Shown: piece by piece, positions 53,212 to 62,044 of the stretch
How positions within the stretch are numbered: position 1 is the stretch's first letter
Layout: each line of letters starts with the position of its first letter
From: JBBSBL01 sp963735885
GTDB taxonomy: Bacteria; Actinomycetota; Thermoleophilia; Solirubrobacterales; Solirubrobacteraceae
Assembly (NCBI GenBank): GCA_963735885.1
Contig: CAVTMP010000007.1
Location: 764,611-828,610, forward strand
Length of the DNA: 64,000 nucleotides
Reading direction: 5' to 3'
Made by a program: the position numbers and the translations under genes
The notes under the pieces: generated by a model
What the model saw: the letters and a program-made list of their open reading frames with translations, nothing else
Told to the model about the DNA's origin: nothing
The model's database searches: none

Positions 53212-54220
53212 CTAGGGCAGCGGCTGCCATTCGGCTTTGCGTGGGTCGAAGTTCTGCGTCTCGGGGACGAGCAGGCGGAGATCGCGACCGCTCGGCGCGA
53301 TGGTGAAGAGCCCGGAGCGGAATCCGGAGCGCCGGTCGTGCGTCAACGAGCCGTGGAAGAGGATCGTGTGGCCGTCGGGCGACCAGACGGGGTCGGCCAC
53401 GGCGCCGGTCAGCACCGTGCGGCGGCCGCGGCCGTCGGAGCGGACCGTGTCGAGCTCGCGCGCGGACCCGCCGCGCACATAGGCGAGCGTTCGGCCGGTC
53501 GGCGACCACGTCGGAGCGGAGCCGGAGACGAGCCGCCGCCGGTGGCTTCCGTCGGGCCGCACCGTGTAGATCGTGCCGTGAACCACGTAGGCGATCGTGC
53601 CGCGCGCCGACCATGCCGACCGTCCCCAGCCGCGCGATCCCTGGTAGAACAGCCCGTCCGGGACCGTCACCACGCGCCGCAGGCCGCGACCGGCGGTGTC
53701 GACGACGAACAGGCCGTCGCGGTGCGTGCCCCAGCCGCTCTGCCAGGCGTCCTGCGTCCCGAACAGGATGTGGCGTCCGTCCGGCGCCCACACCGGATCG
53801 AGCAGGGCGATCTTCCCCGCCCGACAGCCTGACCCGACTGGTTCCCGTGCAACGGGTCGGGGCAGCCGAGCCGGGAGAGCGGCATCACGAGGCGAATTCC
53901 GCTCGCGCCGTCGGCCGCGCCAACCACCAGGGCCGGGCTCCTCTGGCCGAAGTCGAACACGAGGTGCCGTCCGTCCGGCGAGTAGCGGCCGAACCATTGC
54001 ACGGCGAACCATGGCAGGGGGGGCATCGGGCGCAGATCCCCGCCGCGCGCATCGACAGAGAAGGGCGCGAGACTGCCCGGCCTTATCCCCGTCCTTCCCT
54101 GGCGGTGAAAAGAATCCGGCCATTGCGGCCCGGGAACGTCGCCGACGCCACCCCTGGCATGGCAAGCAGCACCGCGACCGCAGACCCCAGCAGGATGAGT
54201 ACCCGGCGCATGCCCGGCAT
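53212..54220 (-). CDS. Secreted TolB-like beta-propeller protein (two frameshifts)
   Basis: About 335 residues. The signal peptide MRRVLILLGSAVAVLLAMPG-VASA is followed by PD40 blades: RYSPDGRHLVFDFG, PVWAPDGRHILFGTQDA, PTWSPTGRTLAYVRGGS and PVWSPDGHTILFHGS; it ends RKAEWQPLP. Frame breaks near 54110 and 53820 need correction. An ATG at 54211 is an alternative start. Probably an extracytoplasmic binding or scaffold protein; no enzyme motif. A divergent paralogue lies at 54453. Both are within the tRNA-Lys-bounded islet. Confidence 0.65.
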
Positions 54221-54452
54221 CCTGAACCCGCCCTGGTGCTGGGGCATCCGTGCGTGGTCCGCGGGCGCCTGCCGCGAACTACGCGCCCGCGACGCGGCCC
54301 GCGGATCGACGCAACCAGGGGCAGTGCGCGGGAGCGGCGAGGGGCCGAGTACGGAGGGTGCGGCGTACCGGGTTCCAGGGTCTTCCCCACGACCCGATGG
54401 CGTAGTCGGCCCCCGCCGCTAGTAGGAAGAAGCGCCCCGCACCGGGGCGGAG

Positions 54453-55404
54453 GTGATCCCGACGGGCGGCCAGCCTGGGGGCCGTAGATACGACCGAGGT
54501 GGGGGCGCGGTTCGGGCGGATGATCGCGGTCCCCGGTCGGTGCATGGTGTTGCGAATGGGGTCCGCTCGACGTCCTTTACGGGCGATCCCGATCACGGCG
54601 ATGCCTTCCAGCTGTATGGATCATGGGTCGGGCGCAAGCCGGTCGCGCTCCCGGGTGGGAGTGGTCGGGCACCGGAGTTCTCTGCGGATGGGCGCACGCT
54701 CGCGTTCGAGGAGACGGCCTTCCACAAGGCGTCGGAGGAGAGCGCGTCGCTGGGCGTCTCGCTGATGGCGGCGGGTGGCGGCAGACCCCGACGCCTGCGA
54801 CGAGACGGCGCGAGCACGGAATGGTCGGACCCGGCGTGGGCCCCCGACGGCGGCCGACTCGTGATGACCCGCGTCCGCCGCTCCGCGAGCGAGTTGGTCG
54901 TCGTTTCGCGCGACGGGCGTCGTCAGCGGACGCTTGGCCGAGGGGAGCAGCCGTCGTGGTCACGCAGCGGGGTGATCGCGTTCGTCCGCGATGGCTCGCT
55001 GTGGACGCGCCGCAACGGCCGCGAGCGTCCGATCGTCGCGAAGACGAAGCGGCTCGAGGTCTCTGAGCCGGACTGGTCGCCCGACGGGGGCGCGCTCGCC
55101 TTCACCTGTGATCCCTCGCCGCCGGGCTACCCGCGTGCGATCTGCCTCGCGCGGGCCGATGGACAGGGCGTGCGCCGTGTCGTTCGCGACGCCAGCTCGC
55201 CCGCGTGGTCGCCGGACGGCCGCCTGATCGCAGGCGCGCGATACGACCGGTACGGAAGCGCGGTCGTGCTGTTCACGGTCCGGCGGCGCCGGCGGCCGCC
55301 TCACCGCCCGCAACACCGACGGGCCGTTCGACTTCGTCTCGGGCGGCACCGCCTGGCAGCCGCTGCGCGCGGACCGCTCGAGCCCGCATCGCGTTCTGCG
55401 GGTA
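54453..55404 (+). CDS. TolB-like beta-propeller protein, N-terminus missing and 3' end frameshifted
   Basis: PD40 blades APEFSADGRTLAFEETAF, DPAWAPDGGRLVMTRVRR, PSWSRSGVIAFVRDG, PDWSPDGGALAFTCDPS and PAWSPDGRLIAGARYDR resemble the gene on the other strand. No signal peptide is visible; upstream residues are not conserved, so it is truncated or misread at the 5' end. Near 55285 the frame shifts, after which LTARNTDGPFDFVSGGTAWQ-PL matches the terminal WQPL of the paralogue. The stop shown is approximate. Confidence 0.5.
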
Positions 55405-55558
55405 GCCGCGGCCGTACGGGACCGGCCGCCCAGCGAAGCGACCGTAGGGCAGGAGCGCGGCGATCCCGCCACCCGTCGAGTGAGGGCTTGGCTCGTGGAA
55501 GCACTGCTGCGAGCGGCCGACCACGACGATCAGCTCGGCGCAACGAACCGAGTAGGTG

Positions 55559-55630
55559 TGCGCCCCCCGGGACTCGAACCCGGCCCGCCGGATTAAAAGT
55601 CCGGTGCTCTACCCGATGAGCTAGGGGCGC
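55559..55630 (-). tRNA. tRNA-Lys (anticodon TTT)
   Basis: 72 bases. Acceptor GCGCCCC pairs with GGGGCGC; D arm TAGCTCATCGGGTAGAGCA; anticodon stem CCGGA with loop CTTTTAA (TTT), reading AAA/AAG; T arm CCGGGTTCGAGTCCCGG; discriminator A. CCA is not encoded. Its 3' quarter is copied at 53044-53068. Confidence 0.95.
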
Positions 55631-55687
55631 GGCCGGATGGTCGCACAGGGTCGCGCGGGATCCTCGACGCGTGGGACACTCGGCGCG

Positions 55688-55909
55688 ATGCCCCGGATCG
55701 TCCCCGTCCCCGGCATGCGCGTGCGGATCCACACCCTGGGCTCGGCGCACGAAGCCCGGATCGACGAGGTGGCCGAGTACGGTCGCGCCCTGCGCGTCGG
55801 CGACGAGTGGTTCGACCTCCACCGCCTCACCGCGAAGTTCGTGCGCCGGGGGGAGCCGTACTACGGCGCCCGGCTGGTCTTCCTCGACGAGGCGGAGGAC
55901 GGCGGGTGA
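55688..55909 (+). CDS. Small conserved protein of unknown function
   Basis: 73 residues from the ATG at 55688 (a GTG-like start further up lacks conservation). RIVPVPGMRVRIHTLGSAHE and RVGDEWFDLHRLTAKFVRRG suggest a compact beta fold. No family recognised. It overlaps the next gene by four bases (GTGA). Confidence 0.5.
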   Translation: MPRIVPVPGMRVRIHTLGSAHEARIDEVAEYGRALRVGDEWFDLHRLTAKFVRRGEPYYGARLVFLDEAEDGG

Positions 55910-56298
55910 GCGTCCCGACCCCGTCGCGAGCCACGCCGGAGGCCCCGGCGGACCCCCCGGACCGGGCCGCCGGCGGTCCCGAGCGGCGCGGGCGCGCGCC
56001 CGTCCTCCTCGGCCTGCTGCTGCTTCCGATCGCCGGGGCGGTCGTGTTCGTCGTGCTGGTCCTGCTCCTCTCCCAGGTGGCGAACGACAGCGACGCCCTC
56101 GCATGGATCGCGCTCACCGTCAGCGTGCTCGGCCCGCCGATCGCCACCGCGACCGTCGGCATCGGCCGCGGCGCCCCGGCGCTCGTCGTCGCCGCACTCA
56201 CCGTCGGCTGCGCGGTGATCACGTTCGTCCTCGTGCTGGCGATCATCGGCGCGAGCCTCGCCGCCACCTCCGGCGGCGGATCGCTGACGATCGCCTGA
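55906..56298 (+). CDS. Small membrane protein
   Basis: 130 residues, start GTG overlapping the previous gene. After a charged, Pro-rich head there are three membrane helices: LLGLLLLPIAGAVVFVVLVL, ALAWIALTVSVLGPPIATAT and ALVVAALTVGCAVITFVLVL. No motif recognised. The next 54 bases hold the tRNA-Glu promoter. Confidence 0.55.
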   Translation: MSVPTPSRATPEAPADPPDRAAGGPERRGRAPVLLGLLLLPIAGAVVFVVLVLLLSQVANDSDALAWIALTVSVLGPPIATATVGIGRGAPALVVAALTVGCAVITFVLVLAIIGASLAATSGGGSLTIA

Positions 56299-56332
56299 GG
56301 ACCGTCCACGCGGCCCGCCGCGCAGGCCGCCG

Positions 56333-56338
56333 TAGAAT
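56333..56338 (+). promoter_or_regulatory. Putative -10 box (TAGAAT) of tRNA-Glu
   Basis: TAGAAT lies 14 bases before the mature 5' end of tRNA-Glu, a normal distance for a tRNA precursor. Confidence 0.45.
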
Positions 56339-56352
56339 CGGTCGCGATGCCC

Positions 56353-56424
56353 GCCCCCATGGTGTAGCGGTCAGCACGCCAGCCTTTCACGCTGGTAGCG
56401 GGGGTTCGATTCCCCCTGGGGGTA
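56353..56424 (+). tRNA. tRNA-Glu (anticodon TTC)
   Basis: 72 bases. Acceptor GCCCCCA with TGGGGGT (the first pair is G-T), anticodon stem CCAGC with loop CTTTCAC (TTC), T arm GGGGGTTCGATTCCCCC, discriminator A. Decodes GAA/GAG. Two further tRNA genes are nearby on either side. Confidence 0.9.
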
Positions 56425-56489
56425 CTACCTGGCTGAAATCTGCGTGCGCCGCCGCCTCCGGGTCGACGTCGACCAGCGCCGACGCCGGC

Positions 56490-56831
56490 TCAGGCCGCGG
56501 CCGGCCGGTGCCGGCCCGCGAGCGCCGCGCACCAGACGGCGAAGCAGGCGATCGCGAGCACCGCGCCGAGCCAGTGGGCGCCGAGCACGGTCGCGAGGCC
56601 GCTCGGAACGCCGGCCAGCGCGGCGCCGAGCACGGCCGGCACCAGGGGAAGTCGCAGGACACGGGCGGTCACCGCCGCGCAGGCGAACCACGCGCCCGGA
56701 CCGGCGAGCCAGCCCCAGTCCTCGAAGAAGGCGTGGGGGAGGGCGAGGCCGAGCACCAGGCCGAGCACGGCGACGGCCAGCGCCTGGACGAGCGCGGCGC
56801 GCCACAGGACAGAGCGATCGACGTCGGTCAT
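56490..56831 (-). CDS. Small membrane protein of unknown function
   Basis: 113 residues with four hydrophobic segments: ALVQALAVAVLGLVLGLALP, WLAGPGAWFACAAVTARVL, LVPAVLGAALAGVPSGLATV and WLGAVLAIACFAVWCAALAG. FFEDWGWLAGPG stands between the first two. A small bundle, family not recognised. Located between tRNA-Glu and tRNA-Val on the opposite strand. Confidence 0.6.
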   Translation of the reverse strand: MTDVDRSVLWRAALVQALAVAVLGLVLGLALPHAFFEDWGWLAGPGAWFACAAVTARVLRLPLVPAVLGAALAGVPSGLATVLGAHWLGAVLAIACFAVWCAALAGRHRPAAA

Positions 56832-56863
56832 GACGCCGACGATTCTCGCAGGCCCGCCCGGGC

Positions 56864-56869
56864 TACCAT
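56864..56869 (+). promoter_or_regulatory. Putative -10 box (TACCAT) of tRNA-Val
   Basis: TACCAT, identical to the purC box, 7 bases before the mature 5' end of tRNA-Val. Confidence 0.45.
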
Positions 56870-56876
56870 GGCTCTC

Positions 56877-56950
56877 GGGCGGTTAGCTCAGCTGGCCAGA
56901 GCGCCTGCCTTACACGCAGGAGGTCGCAGGTTCGAGCCCTGCACCGCCCA
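56877..56950 (+). tRNA. tRNA-Val (anticodon TAC)
   Basis: 74 bases. Acceptor GGGCGGT with ACCGCCC, D arm TAGCTCAGCTGGCCAGAGC, anticodon stem CCTGC with loop CTTACAC (TAC), T arm GCAGGTTCGAGCCCTGC, discriminator A. Decodes GTA and related codons. A 22-base stretch covering the anticodon and variable regions (56907-56928) recurs exactly at 59145-59166. Confidence 0.96.
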
Positions 56951-57267
56951 TCGGGCGAAGTCGCTGGTAATCAGCATGTTATGCCGATCCACACCAGTCG
57001 GCATAGAGGGCGTAGGGGGGCTTGGGTACCGCGCTTGGGTACCAAACGGGCGCGAAACCGGGCGGAGACCTCGGTTACGGGACCGGACGCCGGCCCACGA
57101 CCCCGCCACCCCCTCGCGCGTCCGCCGGGTCCCATTCGCGGAGGAATCCGGGCTCGGGGATCGTGTTGGTTGCGAGCGTGCGATGGCCCCCGGTCGCTGC
57201 TGGGCGTTTGAACGAAACGAGCCGTCGGTGGCCGACGCACGCGTTCAACGATTCGCGCGACGGCGCC
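56951..57267. other. Gene-free region after tRNA-Val with dyad and direct repeats (possible att arm sites)
   Basis: No gene seen in 317 bases. TATGCCGA and TCGGCATA form a perfect dyad at 56980-57005. CTTGGGTACC occurs twice, at 57021-57030 and 57034-57043, 13 bases apart. Repeats of this kind next to a tRNA crossover site resemble arm-binding sites of a tyrosine recombinase. The antisense frame ending in VQGSNLRPPACKAGA is only the complement of the tRNA. Confidence 0.4.
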
Positions 57268-57885
57268 TCAGGCGCGACCGGGCACCGGTTCGGGGAACGG
57301 CGGCAGCGGCCTGATCAACGGCTCCAGTAGCTCGCCGGCCTGGTCGGCGGTGAGCACATCGGCGGGGGCGAGCTTGATCATGTCCTTACCGGTCTCTTCG
57401 TATTCCCAGACGTCTTCGCCGATCATCCGCCCGCGCTCGTCGTAAGGCCAGATCATCGCGATGTTCGACTTCGTGAGGTACATGGCATCCTCGTCGACGT
57501 CGAGGCCGAGCTCGGCGAGCGCGGAGCCCAGGATCTGCTGGTGGAGGATCGATCGGCTGATGATCATGTCGTCGCCGACTGCCAGCTGTTCGTCCTCGGC
57601 ATAGAAGATGCACTGGTCCGTCTCGGTCCAGTCGTGATAGATCGCCTCGACCTGCTCGCGGCCGTCGAGGGTGAACCGGGGCTGGCCGATCAGATCGAAC
57701 CGGTAAACCGGATGCTCGACCGTCATGTCCGGGGCAAAGATCTCCCGATAGCGCCCGGCCATCTCCAGGTAGCGGTGCCGGTTGTACGCCTCCAGCAGAT
57801 ACCGATGCCGCGGGTTCTCAGTGACCTCGAGCAGTCGCTCGACAGCTACGTTGGTCTCGGTGATATCGAAGCCGAAGCGCCCCAT
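57268..57885 (-). CDS. NTF2/SnoaL-like family protein
   Basis: 205 residues from the ATG at 57885. NRHRYLEMAGRYREIFAPDM, then VEHPVYRFDLIGQPRFTLDG and QVEAIYHDWTETDQCIFYAE fit the cone-shaped NTF2 fold with a polar pocket. SILHQQILGSALAELGLDVD and IAMIWPYDERGRMIGEDVWE follow. Such proteins are isomerases, hydrolases or binding proteins; no catalytic set is certain. Lower GC than neighbours and placement between tRNA-Val and its partial copy suggest acquired DNA. Confidence 0.75.
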   Translation of the reverse strand: MGRFGFDITETNVAVERLLEVTENPRHRYLLEAYNRHRYLEMAGRYREIFAPDMTVEHPVYRFDLIGQPRFTLDGREQVEAIYHDWTETDQCIFYAEDEQLAVGDDMIISRSILHQQILGSALAELGLDVDEDAMYLTKSNIAMIWPYDERGRMIGEDVWEYEETGKDMIKLAPADVLTADQAGELLEPLIRPLPPFPEPVPGRA

Positions 57886-58208
57886 GGTCGGCTGGCTCCT
57901 CCGCACTCGGTCCTCTTCGCTGGCCCCGCCATCCTAATCGCCGCGGACTGGGCTGTGCAACGGCATCTGACTGGTAATCCGGGACGGGCACGCGGCGGCA
58001 GCCTATCCCGAGAGGAGCTTGCGGCGGTCCCTTCGCCCCGTCCGGACGCCACGGGAGCCTTCGCGCCGTGGAGGCGCTCATCAGCGGGCTGGAAAGCGCT
58101 CGTCTTCGTCAAGGGCGACGGTGCTAACGCGGGGGTCTCGTCGTCCAGAGGGCGGCGAGGACCACCTCAAAGCCCGCGGGGCGTCGCCCCGCCAGACGAC
58201 CCGAGACC
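57886..58208. other. Gene-free gap with a small GC hairpin
   Basis: No coding frame with conserved features. GCGGGGC and GCCCCGC form a 7-bp hairpin with loop GTC at 58176-58192, just upstream of the next gene. It may be a terminator for transcription entering the islet. Confidence 0.35.
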
Positions 58209-58781
58209 ATGGAGTTCTGGATCATGCGGAAGCTGATTGCGTGGGCGTTCATGTACTCGCTAGATGGCCTTCTCGCCGACGAGGGCACCGAGTACTGGCA
58301 GTTCTGCTTCGGCCCGCCCGTCGACCCGGCGGAACAGAAGCAGAAACTCGCCGTCTTCGAGGGCGCGTACGCGCACATCATGGGCCGCACCACCTACGAG
58401 GGCATGTCCCGAGCCTTGCCGACGGCCGACCACCCGTTCACCGGCGTCATGAACGCCGCGCGCAAGGTCGTCTTCTCCCGGACTCTGAGGACGGCCGAGT
58501 GGGCCAACACCACCATCGCCGCTGGTGACACGACGGAAGAGATCGACAAGCTCCGGCGAGGCGGCGACGGCCACATCGTGGTCTGGGGCGGCGTTGGCTT
58601 CTGGCGGTCACTCATGCAACTCGACTTGATCGACGAGTTCCGCCTGGACTTGCACCCCTACGTTGCGGGCGAGGGTACCCGGCTGTTCGACGACGTCCCA
58701 AAGTCCTACCGGCTCGACCTGGTCTCCAGCACCGAGTTCAGCAACGGGACCGTCGGGCTGCACTACCGCCGGCACCGCTAA
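58209..58781 (+). CDS. Dihydrofolate reductase-fold / RibD C-terminal domain protein
   Basis: 190 residues; the ATG at 58224 (RKLIAWAFMYSLDGLLADEG) is the more usual start of this family and would remove five residues. HIMGRTTYEGMSRALPTADH and KVVFSRTLRTAEWANTTIA match the YyaP/YwjB-like group; IVVWGGVGFWRSLMQLDLID-EFRLDLHP is the C-terminal part. Probably an NADPH-dependent reductase of unknown substrate. It lies in the tRNA-Val islet. Confidence 0.85.
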   Translation: MEFWIMRKLIAWAFMYSLDGLLADEGTEYWQFCFGPPVDPAEQKQKLAVFEGAYAHIMGRTTYEGMSRALPTADHPFTGVMNAARKVVFSRTLRTAEWANTTIAAGDTTEEIDKLRRGGDGHIVVWGGVGFWRSLMQLDLIDEFRLDLHPYVAGEGTRLFDDVPKSYRLDLVSSTEFSNGTVGLHYRRHR

Positions 58782-58784
58782 CGC

Positions 58785-58998
58785 CGCGACGCACTACGCG
58801 GCGGGCGACCCGGCACCGCCCGGCGACTGCGCCGAGGGCAGCGGGCCGCGCACGTTCGACTGCTCGCTCGACAGGTCGGGCGTCACGATCCGAGTTCGCC
58901 TGCGCGCAAGCGAGGACGGCAAGACGTTTGCCGTCCTCAAGGCTGGCTGCGGGCCCGACCCCGGGAGCGACCCGTGGCGCGACGCCTGCGGGAAGTGA
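58785..58998 (+). pseudogene. C-terminal fragment of an unidentified secreted-type protein
   Basis: About 65 residues in frame with no start codon of their own: GDPAPPGDCAEGSGPRTFDC, SLDRSGVTIRVRLRASEDGK and VLKAGCGPDPGSDPWRDACG-K. Four Cys and a beta pattern suggest an exported domain. The frame is open from the end of the reductase gene. Likely the remains of a gene cut by insertion or deletion; it stops 147 bases before the tRNA-Val copy. Confidence 0.35.
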
Positions 58999-59144
58999 GC
59001 GCCCGCAGGAGGGCGAACAGCGCTCTCGTTCGCCCTCGTCGCGGGCAATCGGGCCGAATCCACGGGAATCCACCGGCCCAACGGAACCGCCAGAAACGCC
59101 GCATTAGCAGGCAGGACGGGGAGTTTCGCCCCTCCCCCCGGAGG

Positions 59145-59166
59145 GCCTTACACGCAGGAGGTCGCA
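59145..59166 (+). repeat. Exact 22-base copy of the tRNA-Val anticodon/variable region (att-like)
   Basis: Identical to 56907-56928 in the tRNA-Val gene, same orientation; bases on both sides differ. It is preceded by a hairpin (CCCTCC-CCCC-GGAGGG, 59130-59145). It marks the distal border of a 2.2-kb islet carrying the SnoaL-like and DHFR-like genes. No integrase is seen inside. Confidence 0.65.
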
Positions 59167-59239
59167 CGGGTGCGGGGGTCTGCGCTGCCCGGGAACGCGC
59201 TGTGGTCGGAGGCCCGGCTTGCCGGGTCGAGGGTTGGAT

Positions 59240-60100
59240 CTAGTGTCGCCGGGTCTTGCGGGCGAGCACCGTGAACGTCGTCGTGCTGGGCTTCTTGGTG
59301 GTGTTGCGGGCGGGGTCGGTGGCGGTGACCGTCAGCCGGTAGCGGCCGGGGGAGAGCGCGCGGCGGCCGATGCGGCCGGTGAAGCGCACGCGGTTGGCGC
59401 CCCGCTTTCGTTGGCGGTGATCGTGCCCGCGCGCGCGTAGCGGGTGCAGGAGCGGGCGCGGCGCAGCGTGCGGGTCGGCCTGACGCAGCGACGGCCGCGG
59501 CGTTTGCCCGCGAGGGCGCGGTCGACGCGCATCCGTATCTTGGCCGGTTCGGAGAGCGTGAGCGGATGCTCGCGCGCGTGCCGACCCGCAGCCGGCTGGG
59601 GGAGACGCGCAGGGCGGAGATCCTCAGCCGGATGGCTCCGTGAAGAGCGTCGCACTCGCCAGCGCGCCACCGATCCCCCGGGCCGCCGGCGACCAGGACC
59701 TTGCCGCTTGCCAGCACCGACGCCGTCGCTCACCAGCGGTTGGGCTCCATCGATCCCGCTGCTGGGGACAACGCGTTCGTGGCCGGGTCATACAGCTCTG
59801 CACTCAGATACCCGAGGGGGGGAGCCGCTGAAACAGCAGGGGACCGCCCGCGAACAGCACCTTGCCGCTGCGCAGCACCGACGCCGTCGTCGCGCCCCCG
59901 GGGACCTCCCCCGGCATCGACCCCGCCGCAGAGAACCGGTTCGTCGCCGGGTCATACAGCTCCGCAGTCACGGGGGGCTTCCTCCCTGTTGTAGCCCCGG
60001 CTCCCGCCGGCGATCAGGACCTTGCCGCTCGGCAACACCGACGCCGTCGCCCCCACGCGGGCAGTCGCCATCGACCCCGCCGACGACGATGATCCGCTGC
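59240..60100 (-). pseudogene. Kelch-repeat secreted protein, disrupted by many frameshifts
   Basis: Three blades with GATASVL-[PRA]-SGKVL-[IFV]-AGG and two with LYDPATN are spread over different frames, with repeat units about 160-161 bases long (59698, 59859 and 60019), not multiples of three. The C-terminus LTLSEPAKIRMRVDRALAGK leads to a basic domain, RVRFTGRIGRRALSPGRYRL-TVTATDPARN, typical of cell-wall-associated repeats. The signal peptide region (60100-60250) is unreadable. Either decayed or poorly sequenced. Confidence 0.5.
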
Positions 60101-60411
60101 CGACGAGCGGCGCAACCGGCCCGGCGCCAGGCTGACCGCAAACACACCCATACGACCACCAGTGCGCCCCCCGCGAACCGCTCGGCCCGCAAGACGCTCA
60201 CCCAACCGCAACAGCGAACAACGACGATTGGTGCATGCTCGCTGGTCGCCCCGGCGTCGATGGGGTAACGGGCGCCACCGTCGAGTACGCGGCGAGCGTC
60301 CAACGTGGAAAGGCCCCGGTCGCAGCCGCTACGCCGACGTCAGCGCCCGCCTGGCGAAGCGGATCGCGCGCGACTACGGCAGCGCCACGACCCCCGACCC
60401 GGGCTTTCACG

Positions 60412-60687
60412 TCACCCGGCGGGATGCCCCTTCGCCCAGCGGGCGATCGCCCCCGAGCCGCTGACCACCTCACCATCGTCGGTGACGAGCACGGGGACGT
60501 TCTCCTGCCCGGAGATCTCGCGGATCGCGTCGCGCTTGCCGCGTCGGGTCCACGGGAGCAGCCGATAGCCCCCAACCATCTCGATCTCGATCGTGTGCCC
60601 AGCGTCGCGGAGGGCCTTCGCTGCGCGCCCGCACGGATGACCGAGCGCCGCGCCGTGCTCGGCCTGGCCACAGGTGTAGAGCTTCAT
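60412..60687 (-). CDS. Glutathione S-transferase N-terminal domain / glutaredoxin-like protein
   Basis: 91 residues, a lone thioredoxin-fold domain: MKLYTCGQAEHGAALGHPC, KALRDAGHTIEIEMVGGYRL, then NVPVLVTDDGEVVSGSGAIA with the cis-Pro and glutathione/thiol-binding SG. A single Cys in HPC replaces the CxxC. No C-terminal helical domain. Actinobacteria lack glutathione mostly, so it may use another thiol. Intact despite the broken genes on both sides. The 60110-60411 and 60688-60899 gaps show no gene. Confidence 0.75.
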   Translation of the reverse strand: MKLYTCGQAEHGAALGHPCGRAAKALRDAGHTIEIEMVGGYRLLPWTRRGKRDAIREISGQENVPVLVTDDGEVVSGSGAIARWAKGHPAG

Positions 60688-60899
60688 GAGCGCACCATAC
60701 CCGCGGCGGGCGACTGCGCGCCGACTCCAGCAGGCCCGCTCGCAGGGCAGCGCTCATCCGCCCTCTTCCACGTCGCGGCTTCGCCCTCCCGGCAGCCAGG
60801 GCGCCTCGCACTGCGGGGCGCTGAGCTGAGTCCGCCGCCGATCCCGCCCGCGGGGAGCTGACCGCCCACCGCCGCTCCGTCCTGCCGGCTGCCGCGCGG

Positions 60900-61912
60900 C
60901 TATCGCCGGCTGGCGATGACGGTCGTGGCGATGACGAGGGACGCTGCGACGAGCGCGCCGAGCGCGCCGAGCCAGTTGATGCCGGTGCTCTGGCGGACGT
61001 GGTCGGCGTAGGCGACGAACCCGATCGGGACGGCGACGGACAGCGCGAGCAGGGCGGCGCGCAGCAGGTCGCGCTTGGTTCGGCCGCCGTCCTCGCTCCT
61101 CGTCCGCGGCGCTCGCGGCCTTCGGCGCGGTCGGCTTCGCCGTCGTAGAAGCTCATGGCTCGGCGGCCGAGGCTGCGGGCGTGGGTCTCGCAGCCCCAGG
61201 CCATCGCGATCATGAAGCTGACGGGAAGCACCCAGGTGATCACCCAGATCGTGCCGCCGACCAGGAAGCCGACCGTGGCCTTCAGCCGCCAGTGGGCGTC
61301 CTTGTCCTCCTCGTCGGAGGGGGCGGAGAGGAACCCGCCGAAGATCAGCAGCACGTAGACGGCGCGGACCCAGGTGCGCAGCGGCCGCCGCGCGGCCGGC
61401 TTCTCCGGCAGCGGGAGGTCGCGCACCTCGAGCAGCGCCGCGCGGGCCGCGTCGACGGTCGGATGCACGCCGCGCAGCACCAGCACCCCCGCGGAGGTCT
61501 CGAGCTCGCGCGGGTCGCGGCCGTAGAGCGCGGCGGTGCGCAGGACCATGCGCCCCTCCTGCCAGAGGTATGCGAGATAGCCGGGGACGAGCGCGATCAG
61601 GAACGGCGTCCCGGCGACCGCCCCGTCGATCCGCGCGACCTGCGCGGTCTGCGTGCGCAGTTCCTCGGCGATCACCGCGCGCGGGACGTCCGGGCGCGCG
61701 TCGCGCACGCGATTCGCCCACTCCAGCGACGGCTCGCCGAGGTGCTGCGCGCCGTACAGCGTGAGCCGCTCAGCGACGTGCTCCGGGTCGCGGTAGGCGA
61801 TCCGCGCCAGCCGCCGCCATCCCGCCAGCGTGCGCCGGAGTCGCCCGGTTCGCCCGGAGGCTCGACGCTGTCCGACCAGCACCTCGTCGCCGCGGTGGAG
61901 GTATTGGTGCAA
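60900..61912 (-). CDS. Membrane protein of unknown function (one frameshift)
   Basis: About 337 residues. A soluble N-terminal part (RIAYRDPEHVAERLTLYGAQ, EPSLEWANRVRDARPDVPRA) leads to helices GTPFLIALVPGYLAYLWQEG, WVRAVYVLLIFGGFLSAPSD and TVGFLVGGTIWVITWVLPVS. After a frame break near 61097 comes DLLRAALLALSVAVPIGFVA and LGALGALVAASLVIATTVIA. The TTG start is uncertain. No known family recognised. Confidence 0.55.
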
Positions 61913-62044
61913 CCTGACCGCCCCGGCGTCCGCGGCGCCAGGCGCTCTCCGGTCCTGGGGGGTTCCGTCCAGCGGCAGGAGCGGCGCCGCCGGCCCGAAC
62001 GCCGAGGGTGCCGACCAGCGAGCAGAGCGCCCCGGCCGGCTGGC

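Noticed and set aside
56888..57109. Minus-strand frame containing VQGSNLRPPACKAGA
   Set aside because: It is the complement of tRNA-Val and its 3' flank; this peptide is a well-known false gene over tRNAs.
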